From Acholeplasmataceae bacterium (GTDB lineage: Bacteria; Bacillota_I; Bacilli_A; ML615J-28; CAG-698): a stretch of DNA of 8,606 bases. A program made the translations under genes and the position numbers. Below, in pieces: positions 1 through 6,821 of the stretch. The DNA lies in contig DUVT01000064.1 in the NCBI GenBank assembly GCA_012840905.1, forward strand, positions 1 through 8,606, written 5' to 3'. The notes beneath the pieces were generated by a model, which was given only the letters and a program-made list of their open reading frames with translations, did not search any database and was not told where the DNA came from. The first letter of the stretch is position 1; each line of letters opens with the position of its first letter.

Positions 1-270
1 GATTATCATTGAAGTTTTAAATTTATCAATAGCTTTATAATCATATTCTATTTTACCTTCTATTTCATTTACATCTTCTACTTGAAAAAATTCATTAATG
101 CTAATATTTAATACATTACATATTTTCGCTATTAATAAAATATCTGGATAAGATACTCCACGTTCCCAGTTACTAACTGTTTTGCTTGATACATTTAATT
201 GATCCGCTAGTTGTTCTTGAGTCAAGCGGATTTTCTTCCTGTTATCAAAAATAACATCTTTAATCTTCAA
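1..270 (-). CDS. XRE-family helix-turn-helix transcriptional regulator (partial, C-terminus beyond left edge)
   Basis: This is a 90-codon open frame that starts at TTG (268-270) and is still open at base 1. The start is chosen because a perfect AGGAGG lies 8 nt upstream (279-284) and there is no in-frame ATG near it. Residues about 4-60 form a Cro/C1-type HTH: RKKIRLTQEQLADQLNVS is followed by the recognition-helix segment SKTVSNWERG at about 29-38, then YPDILLIAKICNVLNISINEFF. That W-E-R-G pattern and the closing 'leucine/isoleucine helix plus N-E-F-F' are typical of XRE repressors. The sequence after residue 65 is acidic and unassigned. It presumably leads into a dimerisation or effector domain outside the window. 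The protein would bind DNA as a dimer in the cytoplasm, and autoregulation is suggested by inverted half-sites in its own upstream region. The fold is sure; the regulated pathway is unknown. Confidence 0.9.
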   Translation of the reverse strand, partial: MKIKDVIFDNRKKIRLTQEQLADQLNVSSKTVSNWERGVSYPDILLIAKICNVLNISINEFFQVEDVNEIEGKIEYDYKAIDKFKTSMII

Positions 271-302
271 AAAAGTTTCCTCCTTATATAATCATCTTGT
301 TA

Positions 303-332
303 ATGTAATTAATTTACATAATTATATTACAT
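303..332 (-). promoter_or_regulatory. Putative promoter and operator of the XRE regulator gene
   Basis: On the minus strand a TATAAT box (plus 321-326) lies about 50 nt ahead of the TTG start. It is flanked by repeated half-sites. ATGTAA at 303-308 and TTACAT at 314-319 form a 6-5-6 inverted repeat, and a further TTACAT occurs at 327-332. A palindrome overlapping the -10 of an XRE gene is the usual arrangement for autorepression. No good -35 hexamer stands at 16-18 nt. The motif is seen in the sequence; operator function is inferred. Confidence 0.4.
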
Positions 333-434
333 TAGCACTTATGATTTTAACACCCAATCATCTTCCAATTTAGTCAATAAAATTGGGAATTAATAAAAAA
401 TCTTAACTTTCTTATTATAACATAAAGTAATTAT

Positions 435-464
435 AAAAAAAACCTACTACGGATTCGTAGTAGG
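435..464 (-). terminator. Rho-independent terminator of the hsp20-groESL operon
   Basis: A perfect 9-bp stem (443-451 with 456-464, arms CCTACTACG/CGTAGTAGG) closes a 4-nt loop. On the minus strand it is followed by eight T (435-442 read in complement). It begins 12 nt after the groEL stop codon, so it ends the operon before the XRE regulator. Confidence 0.93.
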
Positions 465-476
465 TCGATGTTTAGC

Positions 477-2090
<1,614 letters not shown>

Positions 2091-2101
2091 CTAATTCCTC
2101 C

Positions 2102-2383
2102 TTATTCTACTATTGCAAGAATATCTTTTTCACTAATAACTAGATATTCTTCCTCATCAAATTTTACTGTAGTTGTTGAATATTTTTTGTATACAACTTT
2201 ATCATTAACTTTTACAGTTAAAGGAACTAATTTTCCATCTACATATTTTCCTTCACCAACAGCAACTACTGTAGCATAATCTGGTTCTTCTTGAACATCA
2301 CCTGTAACAATAATTCCACTTTTTGTTACTTGTTCAACTTTTTCTTTCTTCAATACAACATTGTCATGTAATGGTTTTAACAT
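2102..2383 (-). CDS. groES: Co-chaperonin GroES (Hsp10)
   Basis: The 93-aa co-chaperonin forms the heptameric lid of the GroEL cavity. It opens with MLKPLHDNVVLKK, the family's start signature. A mobile-loop region follows at about 17-33 (TKSGIIVTGDVQEEPDYA), with the hydrophobic GIIV tripeptide region that contacts the GroEL apical domain. It continues with VVAVGEG and closes with YLVISEKDILAIVE, the usual terminal strand. The ATG at 2381-2383 is preceded by AGGAGG 10 nt upstream. The gene sits 17 nt downstream of the third hsp20 and 14 nt upstream of groEL, with no terminator or promoter between them. It is therefore co-transcribed from the promoter near 3720 rather than having its own CIRCE directly upstream, which is where that element normally sits. 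Confidence 0.98.
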   Translation of the reverse strand: MLKPLHDNVVLKKEKVEQVTKSGIIVTGDVQEEPDYATVVAVGEGKYVDGKLVPLTVKVNDKVVYKKYSTTTVKFDEEEYLVISEKDILAIVE

Positions 2384-2400
2384 TCTTTCTAATCCTCCTA

Positions 2401-2793
2401 TTATTCAATGTTAATTGTTTTGTGTTTATTATCTACTTGTAATTTAGGTATTAATACATTTAAGATACCGTTATTGTAACTTGCTTTTATCTTATCACTA
2501 TCTATATTTTCTAGAAAATATTTTCTAGTGTAAGACCCATATTGGATTTCTTTTTGAATATAATTATCAACATTTTCTTTAATTTGTTTTTTGTTAGCTG
2601 TAATAGTTAAATACTTATTCTCGTAAGAGATATTTATATCACTTTTCTCTATACCAGGAATCTCCACAGTTAGCTCATAATTATTATCATTTTCAATTAA
2701 ATCACTTCTTAAGTAATTGCGTTTAATTTCAATCCCTAAGAAGTCATCAAATAGATCACCTAGTGATTTGTTACTTTTTCCAAAATAAAACAT
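2401..2793 (-). CDS. Small heat-shock protein, Hsp20/alpha-crystallin family (third of three)
   Basis: This is an ATP-independent holdase of 130 aa that should assemble into oligomers and keep unfolding proteins soluble. A short N-terminal arm (MFYFGKSNKSLGDLFDDFLG) precedes the alpha-crystallin domain at about 30-118. Strand motifs include YELTVEIPG near 39-47, YLTITANKK near 65-73 and the A-x-Y-x-N-G-I-L signature ASYNNGIL near 104-111. It ends INIE, giving an I-x-I anchor at the extreme C-terminus. It is clearly the sister of the middle Hsp20: by hand count 53 of 80 aligned core positions are identical. A good purine-rich Shine-Dalgarno (GGAAGGGGA, complement of 2802-2810) precedes the ATG. 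The 78-nt gap to the middle hsp20 is the longest inside the operon and holds only a weak AT-only hairpin (2846-2860). Confidence 0.95.
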   Translation of the reverse strand: MFYFGKSNKSLGDLFDDFLGIEIKRNYLRSDLIENDNNYELTVEIPGIEKSDINISYENKYLTITANKKQIKENVDNYIQKEIQYGSYTRKYFLENIDSDKIKASYNNGILNVLIPKLQVDNKHKTINIE

Positions 2794-2871
2794 ATATAAA
2801 TCCCCTTCCTATATTTTATAAGATTTTCCCCTATTTTACAACCAAAATTATCGAATAATTAAAGTGTAATT

Positions 2872-3303
2872 TTATTCGATTTCAATGTACTTACTACCGT
2901 CAATTACCTCTTTTTTAGGTAATTTAACTACAAGAATACCGTTCTTGTAGCTAGCTTTAATATTTTCGCTATCTACATCTTCCAAGAAGAAGCTTCTATG
3001 GTAAGAACCATAATAGATTTCTTTGTGAACATAATTTTGTTTTTCATCTGACTCATCTATTTTAGCCTTTTTCTCAGCAGAGATTGTTAAGTAGTTGTTC
3101 TCATAACTTATCTTAATATCTTCTTTTTCTAAACCTGGAATTTCGATAGTTAAGCTATACTCCTTATCAGATTCTACTAAGTCAGCACATAACCTACCTT
3201 GACTAGGACGTGCTAGGCTAAAGAAGTCATCGAAAAACTTATCGTTAAATTCATCAAAGAAATCTTTGAAGAACTTACGTCTGTTACGGTCTGGATAGAA
3301 CAT
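2872..3303 (-). CDS. Small heat-shock protein, Hsp20/alpha-crystallin family (second of three)
   Basis: This 143-aa holdase is the longest of the three. Its N-terminal arm is strikingly rich in Phe and Asp (FFKDFF, FDDFF within residues 11-28). Such aromatic arms normally drive oligomer packing and client binding in sHsps. The alpha-crystallin domain spans about 38-130, with YSLTIEIPGLEKEDIKI, YLTISAEKK and the signature ASYKNGILVV. The C-terminus is YIEIE, again an I-x-I anchor ending in Glu. GGAGG lies 6 nt before the ATG at 3301-3303, and the gene starts 12 nt after the first hsp20. Cys39 in the domain-edge segment RLCADLVE is absent from the other two copies. Family assignment is secure; which clients it protects is unknown. 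Confidence 0.95.
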   Translation of the reverse strand: MFYPDRNRRKFFKDFFDEFNDKFFDDFFSLARPSQGRLCADLVESDKEYSLTIEIPGLEKEDIKISYENNYLTISAEKKAKIDESDEKQNYVHKEIYYGSYHRSFFLEDVDSENIKASYKNGILVVKLPKKEVIDGSKYIEIE

Positions 3304-3315
3304 ACAATCCCTCCT

Positions 3316-3666
3316 TTACTCAATTGTAATTATTTTCTTTGTTTCAGCTTCGGTTAGTTTTGGAAGTCTTACAGTTAAGACACCATTCTCATAAATAGCT
3401 TTATATTCTCCGTCTTCTTTTAGATCTTGTAATCTGAATGTTCTAGTTAACTCTCCATAATATCTTTCATCTAGATAATATTCTTTATTTTCTTCTTTAG
3501 TTCTTTTAGCAGTGATTGTTAATATATCTTCTTCTAAAGTAACTTTTATATCTTCTTTCTTCAGGCCAGGAAGGTCAACAGTAATAACATATTCCGGATC
3601 TAAAACCTCAACAGTACTATTCATATAATTTCTACTTGGCTTTAAATCATAATAAAACTTAATCAT
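3316..3666 (-). CDS. Small heat-shock protein, Hsp20/alpha-crystallin family (first of three, promoter-proximal)
   Basis: This 116-aa sHsp is the shortest and most divergent of the trio. The N-terminal arm is only about 17 residues (MIKFYYDLKPSRNYMNS). The alpha-crystallin domain begins almost at once (YVITVDLPGLKKEDIKV, ILTITAKRT). It contains the dimer-loop segment ERYYGELTRTFRL near 68-80 and the signature AIYENGVLTVRLPK near 89-102. It ends ITIE, the I-x-I anchor. With so short an arm it may form smaller assemblies or mixed oligomers with its two neighbours (inference). GGAGG (complement of 3674-3678) lies 7 nt before the ATG. It is the first gene after the CIRCE and so the first translated gene of the heat-shock operon. 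Confidence 0.95.
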   Translation of the reverse strand: MIKFYYDLKPSRNYMNSTVEVLDPEYVITVDLPGLKKEDIKVTLEEDILTITAKRTKEENKEYYLDERYYGELTRTFRLQDLKEDGEYKAIYENGVLTVRLPKLTEAETKKIITIE

Positions 3667-3687
3667 TATTATACCTCCTTTTTTATA

Positions 3688-3714
3688 TTAGCACTCTTAC
3701 TCCCCTAGTGCTAA
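3688..3714 (-). promoter_or_regulatory. CIRCE operator (HrcA binding site)
   Basis: The inverted repeat TTAGCACTC - 9 nt - TAGTGCTAA (3688-3696 and 3706-3714) matches the CIRCE consensus TTAGCACTC-N9-GAGTGCTAA at 17 of 18 arm positions. It sits between the -10 box and the Shine-Dalgarno of the first hsp20, overlapping the expected transcription start. This is the usual place for HrcA repression of chaperonin operons. The hrcA gene itself is not in the window. Confidence 0.95.
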
Positions 3715-3718
3715 CAAT

Positions 3719-3746
3719 ATTATATCACATCTTTTAGCAATGTCAA
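3719..3746 (-). promoter_or_regulatory. Sigma-A-type promoter of the hsp20-groESL operon
   Basis: On the minus strand a perfect TTGACA (-35, plus 3741-3746) is separated by 16 nt from a perfect TATAAT (-10, plus 3719-3724). The TG of an extended -10 lies directly ahead of it (TGA-TATAAT). Transcription should begin near 3711-3713, inside the right arm of the CIRCE. With both boxes at consensus the promoter should be intrinsically strong, so its output is probably set by HrcA repression. Confidence 0.93.
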
Positions 3747-3760
3747 GCGATAAGTGCTAT
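3734..3760 (-). promoter_or_regulatory. Second, degenerate CIRCE-like element over the -35 box
   Basis: TTAGCAATG - 9 nt - AAGTGCTAT (3734-3742 and 3752-3760) has exactly the CIRCE architecture and matches 14 of 18 arm positions of the consensus, 7 in each arm. The central TAGCA/TGCTA symmetry is kept. It covers the -35 hexamer, 46 bp upstream of the main CIRCE counted start to start. The pattern is seen directly; HrcA binding is inferred. Confidence 0.55.
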
Positions 3761-3809
3761 TTTTTTAAAAAATTTATAATAATGACACTTTTTTATATTT
3801 TAAACATAG

Positions 3810-3832
3810 AAAAAGAAACATAGAAATGTTTC
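3810..3832 (-). terminator. Rho-independent terminator of murB
   Basis: Read on the minus strand, GAAACAT pairs with ATGTTTC around a 4-nt loop (plus 3826-3832 and 3815-3821) and is followed by TTTTT (plus 3810-3814). It lies about 40 nt after the murB stop. It separates murB from the heat-shock promoter, which fires in the same direction. Confidence 0.75.
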
Positions 3833-3873
3833 CAATTTATTATATTCAGTTTTACTTTTAATTATACTTTTGA

Positions 3874-4788
3874 TTAATCTTCCCCGATAATCCTAACTTC
3901 TAACTCTAAATCAACATTAAACTTTTCCTTTACAGTCTTCTTTACATGTTCAATAACTGCAATATAATCTTTTGCAGTAGCACCTCCAGTATTAAGGATA
4001 AAGTTTGCATGCTTTGTGCTAACAATAGCCCCTCCTACACGATAACCTTGTAAGCCACTATCTTGAATTAATTTTCCCGCAAACATATTTGGCGGTCTCT
4101 TAAACACGCTACCGCAGCTCGGATAGTTTAGCGGTTGCTTACTTCTTCTTGCTTTCGTTAACTTCTTAGTTAATTCCTTTATTTCTTCCTTATATCCTTC
4201 TTCTAATTTAAATTTTGCTTCTAAAATTATTTCTTTATTTTCTTCAATATTAGTTTTACGATAACCAAAATCTAATTCTTCTTTAGTTCTAATTTTAATA
4301 TTATTATCCTTATCAAGTACGACAATGCTCTCCAAAACATCTTTGATTTCCCCTCCATAAGCTCCTGCATTCATAAATACTGCTCCACCGATAGTTCCAG
4401 GGATTCCTGATGCAAACTCTAAACCAGTTAAACTATAATCCATAGCAACCTTACATGTTTTAATTAAAGATGCACCAGCTCCAGCATATACGAAATTGCC
4501 GATAACATTAATCTTATTAAAGTATTTAAGGGAAATTACTGCACCACGAATTCCCCCATCTTTTACAATCAAATTTGTTCCTTTACCAATAATTGTAATT
4601 GGAATATTAAAGTTATCAAAAAAACTTATTACATCTCTTAACTCATCATAGGTTCTGGGGAAAATTAAATAATCTGCCTTTCCCCCTATTTTTATATGTA
4701 AATGTTTTTTTAAGTCTTCAGAAAACAAGATATTTTTAAGAGGAAATCTCGGTGCAAGATCTTTTAAATCTTTACTAATTACCATCAT
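3874..4788 (-). CDS. murB: UDP-N-acetylmuramate dehydrogenase (UDP-N-acetylenolpyruvoylglucosamine reductase)
   Basis: MurB reduces UDP-GlcNAc-enolpyruvate to UDP-MurNAc with NADPH and FAD, the second committed step of peptidoglycan synthesis in the cytoplasm. The 304-aa product has the FAD-binding PCMH fold (about 35-190): HIKIGGKADYLIFP, IGKGTNLIVKDGGIRGAVI near 67-85 and the long signature GLEFASGIPGTIGGAVFMNAGAYGGEI at 122-148. The catalytic set is visible: R177 in FGYRKTN, S227 in PSCGSVFKRP as proton donor, and E297 in the terminal LELEVRIIG. The compact C-terminal domain fits type II (Bacillota) MurB. ATGs at 4788 and 4785 are both possible; AAAGGA (complement of 4794-4799) gives 5 or 8 nt spacing, so the second is slightly preferred. 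It appears monocistronic, with terminators on both sides. No convincing -35/-10 pair was found upstream. Confidence 0.97.
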   Translation of the reverse strand: MMVISKDLKDLAPRFPLKNILFSEDLKKHLHIKIGGKADYLIFPRTYDELRDVISFFDNFNIPITIIGKGTNLIVKDGGIRGAVISLKYFNKINVIGNFVYAGAGASLIKTCKVAMDYSLTGLEFASGIPGTIGGAVFMNAGAYGGEIKDVLESIVVLDKDNNIKIRTKEELDFGYRKTNIEENKEIILEAKFKLEEGYKEEIKELTKKLTKARRSKQPLNYPSCGSVFKRPPNMFAGKLIQDSGLQGYRVGGAIVSTKHANFILNTGGATAKDYIAVIEHVKKTVKEKFNVDLELEVRIIGED

Positions 4789-4852
4789 TTCATTCCTTTA
4801 CTCTTATATACCTTATTTTATGAAGGACCTATGATTTTTGACACAGTTAGAC

Positions 4853-4880
4853 AAAAAGAAGCAGCAAATGCTGCTTCTTT
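4853..4880 (-). terminator. Rho-independent terminator of the GNAT gene
   Basis: An 11-bp perfect stem (4855-4865 with 4870-4880, arms AAAGAAGCAGC/GCTGCTTCTTT) closes a 4-nt loop. On the minus strand it runs into TTTTTGTCT. The stop codon of the GNAT gene (4879-4881) overlaps the base of the stem, so translation ends inside the terminator. It insulates murB from upstream transcription. Confidence 0.9.
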
Positions 4881-5193
4881 ATTCTTTCATTTTACTTACA
4901 TTGCAACTTACGCCTTTATCATGTTTTTTTTCATGTACATCATGATATTTCTCATAACGTAAAAATACCTTTTCTACATAAGGGCAAACTGGAATAATTG
5001 TTGTATTCATACTTCTTGCAATATCTACAACTTCATCAACAAGTTTCAAGCCGAAATCTTTACCTCTATGGACTGGATCCACAAATGTACTATCAACTAC
5101 TAGCTTTCCTTTTTCTTCATAATATGTAATTCTTCCAGCTTCTTTTCCATCAACTAGTAACGTTACTTTTTTATCACTTCTTATTAATTCCAT
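4879..5193 (-). CDS. YjdJ-like GCN5-related N-acetyltransferase (small GNAT, N-acetyltransferase_CG family)
   Basis: This 104-aa protein is of the short, single-domain GNAT type. N-terminal strands (VTLLVDGKEAGRITYYEEKGKLVVDSTFVDP) lead into the acetyl-CoA loop HRGKDFGLKLVDEVV, a variant of the R-G-x-G-x-x-L pyrophosphate motif with Asp-Phe inserted where the second Gly is usual. The family's second signature, IIPVCPYVEKVFLRYEKYHDV near 67-87, holds the P-x-C-P-Y motif, whose Cys has been proposed as functional in relatives. Its acetylation substrate is unknown. The start is ATG at 5193 with AGAGGTG 8 nt upstream. An in-frame GTG at 5202 lies inside that Shine-Dalgarno and is unlikely. It has its own promoter region, divergent from the amidase gene, and its own terminator. 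The tail after about residue 90 (KKHDKGVSCNVSKMKE) is charged and probably disordered. Confidence 0.87.
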   Translation of the reverse strand: MELIRSDKKVTLLVDGKEAGRITYYEEKGKLVVDSTFVDPVHRGKDFGLKLVDEVVDIARSMNTTIIPVCPYVEKVFLRYEKYHDVHEKKHDKGVSCNVSKMKE

Positions 5194-5216
5194 TATTTTC
5201 ACCTCTATTCATGCAT

Positions 5217-5222
5217 ATTATA
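5217..5222 (-). promoter_or_regulatory. Putative -10 box for the GNAT gene
   Basis: The minus strand reads TATAAT here, 24 nt ahead of the ATG at 5193, which is a normal distance for a short leader. No good -35 hexamer stands 16-18 nt upstream, so only the -10 is proposed. Confidence 0.4.
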
Positions 5223-5317
5223 ACCTATTTAAGAAGAGAATAAAATCTTTTTACTTAATATTCCAAATCCCCTCTAATTACCACATCAAATCAAACTAAA
5301 TATAAAGCATTTTGCGT

Positions 5318-5323
5318 TATAAT
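5318..5323 (+). promoter_or_regulatory. Putative -10 box for the amidase gene
   Basis: TATAAT lies 12 nt before the GGAGG of the amidase gene, so transcription would start just ahead of or at the Shine-Dalgarno. The -35 region (ACTAAA at 17 nt spacing) is poor. The call rests on the hexamer and its place only. Confidence 0.35.
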
Positions 5324-5335
5324 TAAATCTATAAA

Positions 5336-5351
5336 GGAGGAGAAAGCTATA
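5336..5351 (+). promoter_or_regulatory. Shine-Dalgarno and ATA start codon deciding the amidase start
   Basis: GGAGG (5336-5340) within AAAGGAGGAGAAAG is followed after 8 nt by an in-frame ATA (5349-5351). The same 8-nt spacing is used by the XRE gene and the GNAT gene here. The nearest in-frame ATG (5397) is 56 nt from the Shine-Dalgarno. An ATG at 5359 is out of frame and would encode only 15 codons before TAG (5404-5406). Confidence 0.55.
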
Positions 5352-6218
5352 AGACATAATGAACAATTTGTTTTTTATTCAAGTATCTATTTCTTTATGT
5401 TATTAGTCTTTATTATATTGGAAAGCATTAATCACAATAAAGTAGAAATAATTAATAACGAAAATACTAGCGACGAAATCATTAACAATAATCAAATTAA
5501 TATTAATGTAGTAAAACACGATGAAAAGTATCTTGCCTTTGGAGAAAAGGACAATACCCCTTATCTTGCAATCTTAAATGAGACTCAAGATAAAATAATT
5601 AGTGAATTTTCTTTTAATGGTGATGGTAGGATTAAAAACATAGATGATAATCAAGTTTTTTCAACACTGGAAATCGAAGCAAATGATGAAACAACTACAA
5701 AAACTTATCTTATTACAAACGATAAATTAATTCCATATTTCAAAAAACAACTTACCATAAATTATACAAAAAATAGAACAATCAATCCTAAATATATAGT
5801 TATTCACGAAACAGCAAATACTAGAGCTGGAGCAGATGCAAATGCCCACTACCGTTATTGGAGCACAAATCTATCTGCTAATGCAAGCACGCACTTTGTA
5901 GTTGATTCAAATGAAATCTACCAAATGCTTGAACTAAACCAGATGGCATGGCATGTTGGCGACAATAAAGGCCACTCTAATATAACTAATACTAATTCTA
6001 TTGGAATAGAAATATGCGTTAACAGCTATGGCGATTATATGAAAACTTGGCAAAATACAGTTTACCTTACAATGGCCATTATGAATGAACTTAATATGTC
6101 AATTGACCAACTCAAAACCCATAACGATTCAAGCGGTAAAGCTGATCCAAAGATTATGTTTGAAAATAATTTATGGGATGACTTTGTATATCAAGTAAGT
6201 TTAGGTCTTAATAATTAA
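5349..6218 (+). CDS. Membrane-anchored N-acetylmuramoyl-L-alanine amidase (Amidase_2/PGRP fold)
   Basis: This is a zinc peptidoglycan hydrolase that cleaves the bond between MurNAc and L-Ala. Counting from ATA (5349) it has 289 residues. A hydrophobic anchor lies at about 7-24 (FVFYSSIYFFMLLVFIIL), then an Asn-rich linker and an unassigned beta-rich region to about 140, then the Amidase_2 domain to the end. In numbering from the ATG at 5397, the domain shows H137 in YIVIHETAN, STHFVVD at 164-170, WHVGDNKGHS at 185-194, SIGIEICVNS and THNDSSGKADP at 241-251. H137, H242 and D250 are the expected zinc ligands, with Asp where phage-type enzymes often have Cys. No wall-binding repeats are present, so the membrane anchor is probably the localising element. 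Starting at 5397 would cut the anchor to about ten residues. The alternative is a start lost by mutation or a one-base error in the T-run at 5371-5376. Confidence 0.9.
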   Translation: MRHNEQFVFYSSIYFFMLLVFIILESINHNKVEIINNENTSDEIINNNQININVVKHDEKYLAFGEKDNTPYLAILNETQDKIISEFSFNGDGRIKNIDDNQVFSTLEIEANDETTTKTYLITNDKLIPYFKKQLTINYTKNRTINPKYIVIHETANTRAGADANAHYRYWSTNLSANASTHFVVDSNEIYQMLELNQMAWHVGDNKGHSNITNTNSIGIEICVNSYGDYMKTWQNTVYLTMAIMNELNMSIDQLKTHNDSSGKADPKIMFENNLWDDFVYQVSLGLNN

Positions 6219-6220
6219 AA

Positions 6221-6255
6221 AAAAGCAAGTCAGAAAATTCTGACTTGCTTTTTTT
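6221..6255. terminator. Bidirectional terminator between the amidase and DUF4256 genes
   Basis: Arms GCAAGTCAGAA (6225-6235) and TTCTGACTTGC (6238-6248) form an 11-bp perfect stem, best drawn as 10 bp with a 4-nt loop. A-runs on the left and seven T on the right serve as T-tracts for both directions. It lies in the 38-bp gap between two convergent stop codons and should serve both genes. Confidence 0.93.
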
Positions 6256-6256
6256 A

Positions 6257-6805
6257 TTATACTTTTAATTTACCTCTAAATGCTCTTGACCCATAATACG
6301 AATCAGCACCATTATGATATGTGAAAACTGTATCATATCTTCGATCACAAAAAATTGCCCCACCAAGTTTACGTATTCTATCAGGTGTTTTTACCCAAGT
6401 TGATGTTTTTAAATCAAATTCTACTATTTCTTGTAATCTACGATATTCTTCCTCAGTTAAGATTTCGATCCCCATTTTTTCGGCTAAACCAAGCGCACTA
6501 TAATCAGGCTTAAATTTCTTTCTTGCTTCAAGTGCTTCATCGTCATAACAACAACTTCTTCTTCCTTGAGGCGATTCCTTTGCTAGATCAATTATTACAT
6601 ATTCATCATTTCCACGCCAAACAACTGCAGGTTCACCACCAGTTGAATCCATTTCATTTAAGCTCTTTAGTTTATCAGGATTATTTAGAAGTCGCTTCTT
6701 AACTTCCGCAAAATCTATTGTTTCTAGCTTATCTTTTAACTTATTATACCTTTTTTCAAGCAAGCTGAAAAGTTCATTTATTCTTTCGTTTGTTAAAGTT
6801 TCCAT
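6257..6805 (-). CDS. DUF4256 family protein
   Basis: This is a 182-aa conserved protein of unknown function. I recognise the DUF4256 pattern: DSTGGEPAVV near 53-62, SPQGRRSCCYDDEALEARKKFKP near 78-100 with a vicinal Cys pair at 85-86, MGIEILTEEEYRRLQ near 111-125, TSTWVKTPDRIRKLGGAIFCDRRYDTVFTYHNGADSYYGSRAFRG near 135-178. There is no signal peptide or membrane segment, so it should be cytosolic. The density of invariant Arg, Tyr, Cys and Gly suggests an enzyme or ligand-binding role, but no reaction can be assigned. The ATG (6803-6805) has AAAGGA 7 nt upstream. It is the last gene of the PaaI-NTF2-DUF4256 operon, 16 nt after the NTF2-like gene. Family members are found widely in Bacillota, usually as full-length proteins of about this size. 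Confidence 0.88.
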   Translation of the reverse strand: METLTNERINELFSLLEKRYNKLKDKLETIDFAEVKKRLLNNPDKLKSLNEMDSTGGEPAVVWRGNDEYVIIDLAKESPQGRRSCCYDDEALEARKKFKPDYSALGLAEKMGIEILTEEEYRRLQEIVEFDLKTSTWVKTPDRIRKLGGAIFCDRRYDTVFTYHNGADSYYGSRAFRGKLKV

Positions 6806-6821
6806 ATATTTATCCTTTCAA

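Noticed and set aside
332..349. TTAGCACTT, 8 of 9 bases of a CIRCE left arm, ahead of the XRE gene
   Set aside because: The partner arm at N9 (350-358, ACACCCAAT) does not match. A single half-site is not a CIRCE and is probably chance in this context.
363..388. Inverted repeat TTCCAATTT/AAATTGGGA with an 8-nt loop upstream of the XRE gene
   Set aside because: AT-rich with one wobble pair and no T-run. It holds a TTGACT in its loop, but no -10 at proper distance. No function can be supported.
2813..2841. Possible internal promoter between the second and third hsp20 (TTGTAA-17-TAAAAT on the minus strand)
   Set aside because: The expected transcription start would fall inside the Shine-Dalgarno of the next gene, and neither hexamer is at consensus. 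It is more likely chance in AT-rich spacer.
2846..2860. Small hairpin just after the second hsp20 stop (AATTAT/ATAATT, 3-nt loop)
   Set aside because: Six A-T pairs only and no proper T-tract. Too weak to call a terminator or processing site.
5194..5202. Upstream GTG start for the GNAT protein (adds MKI)
   Set aside because: The GTG is part of the AGAGGTG Shine-Dalgarno. ATG at 5193 has 8-nt spacing.
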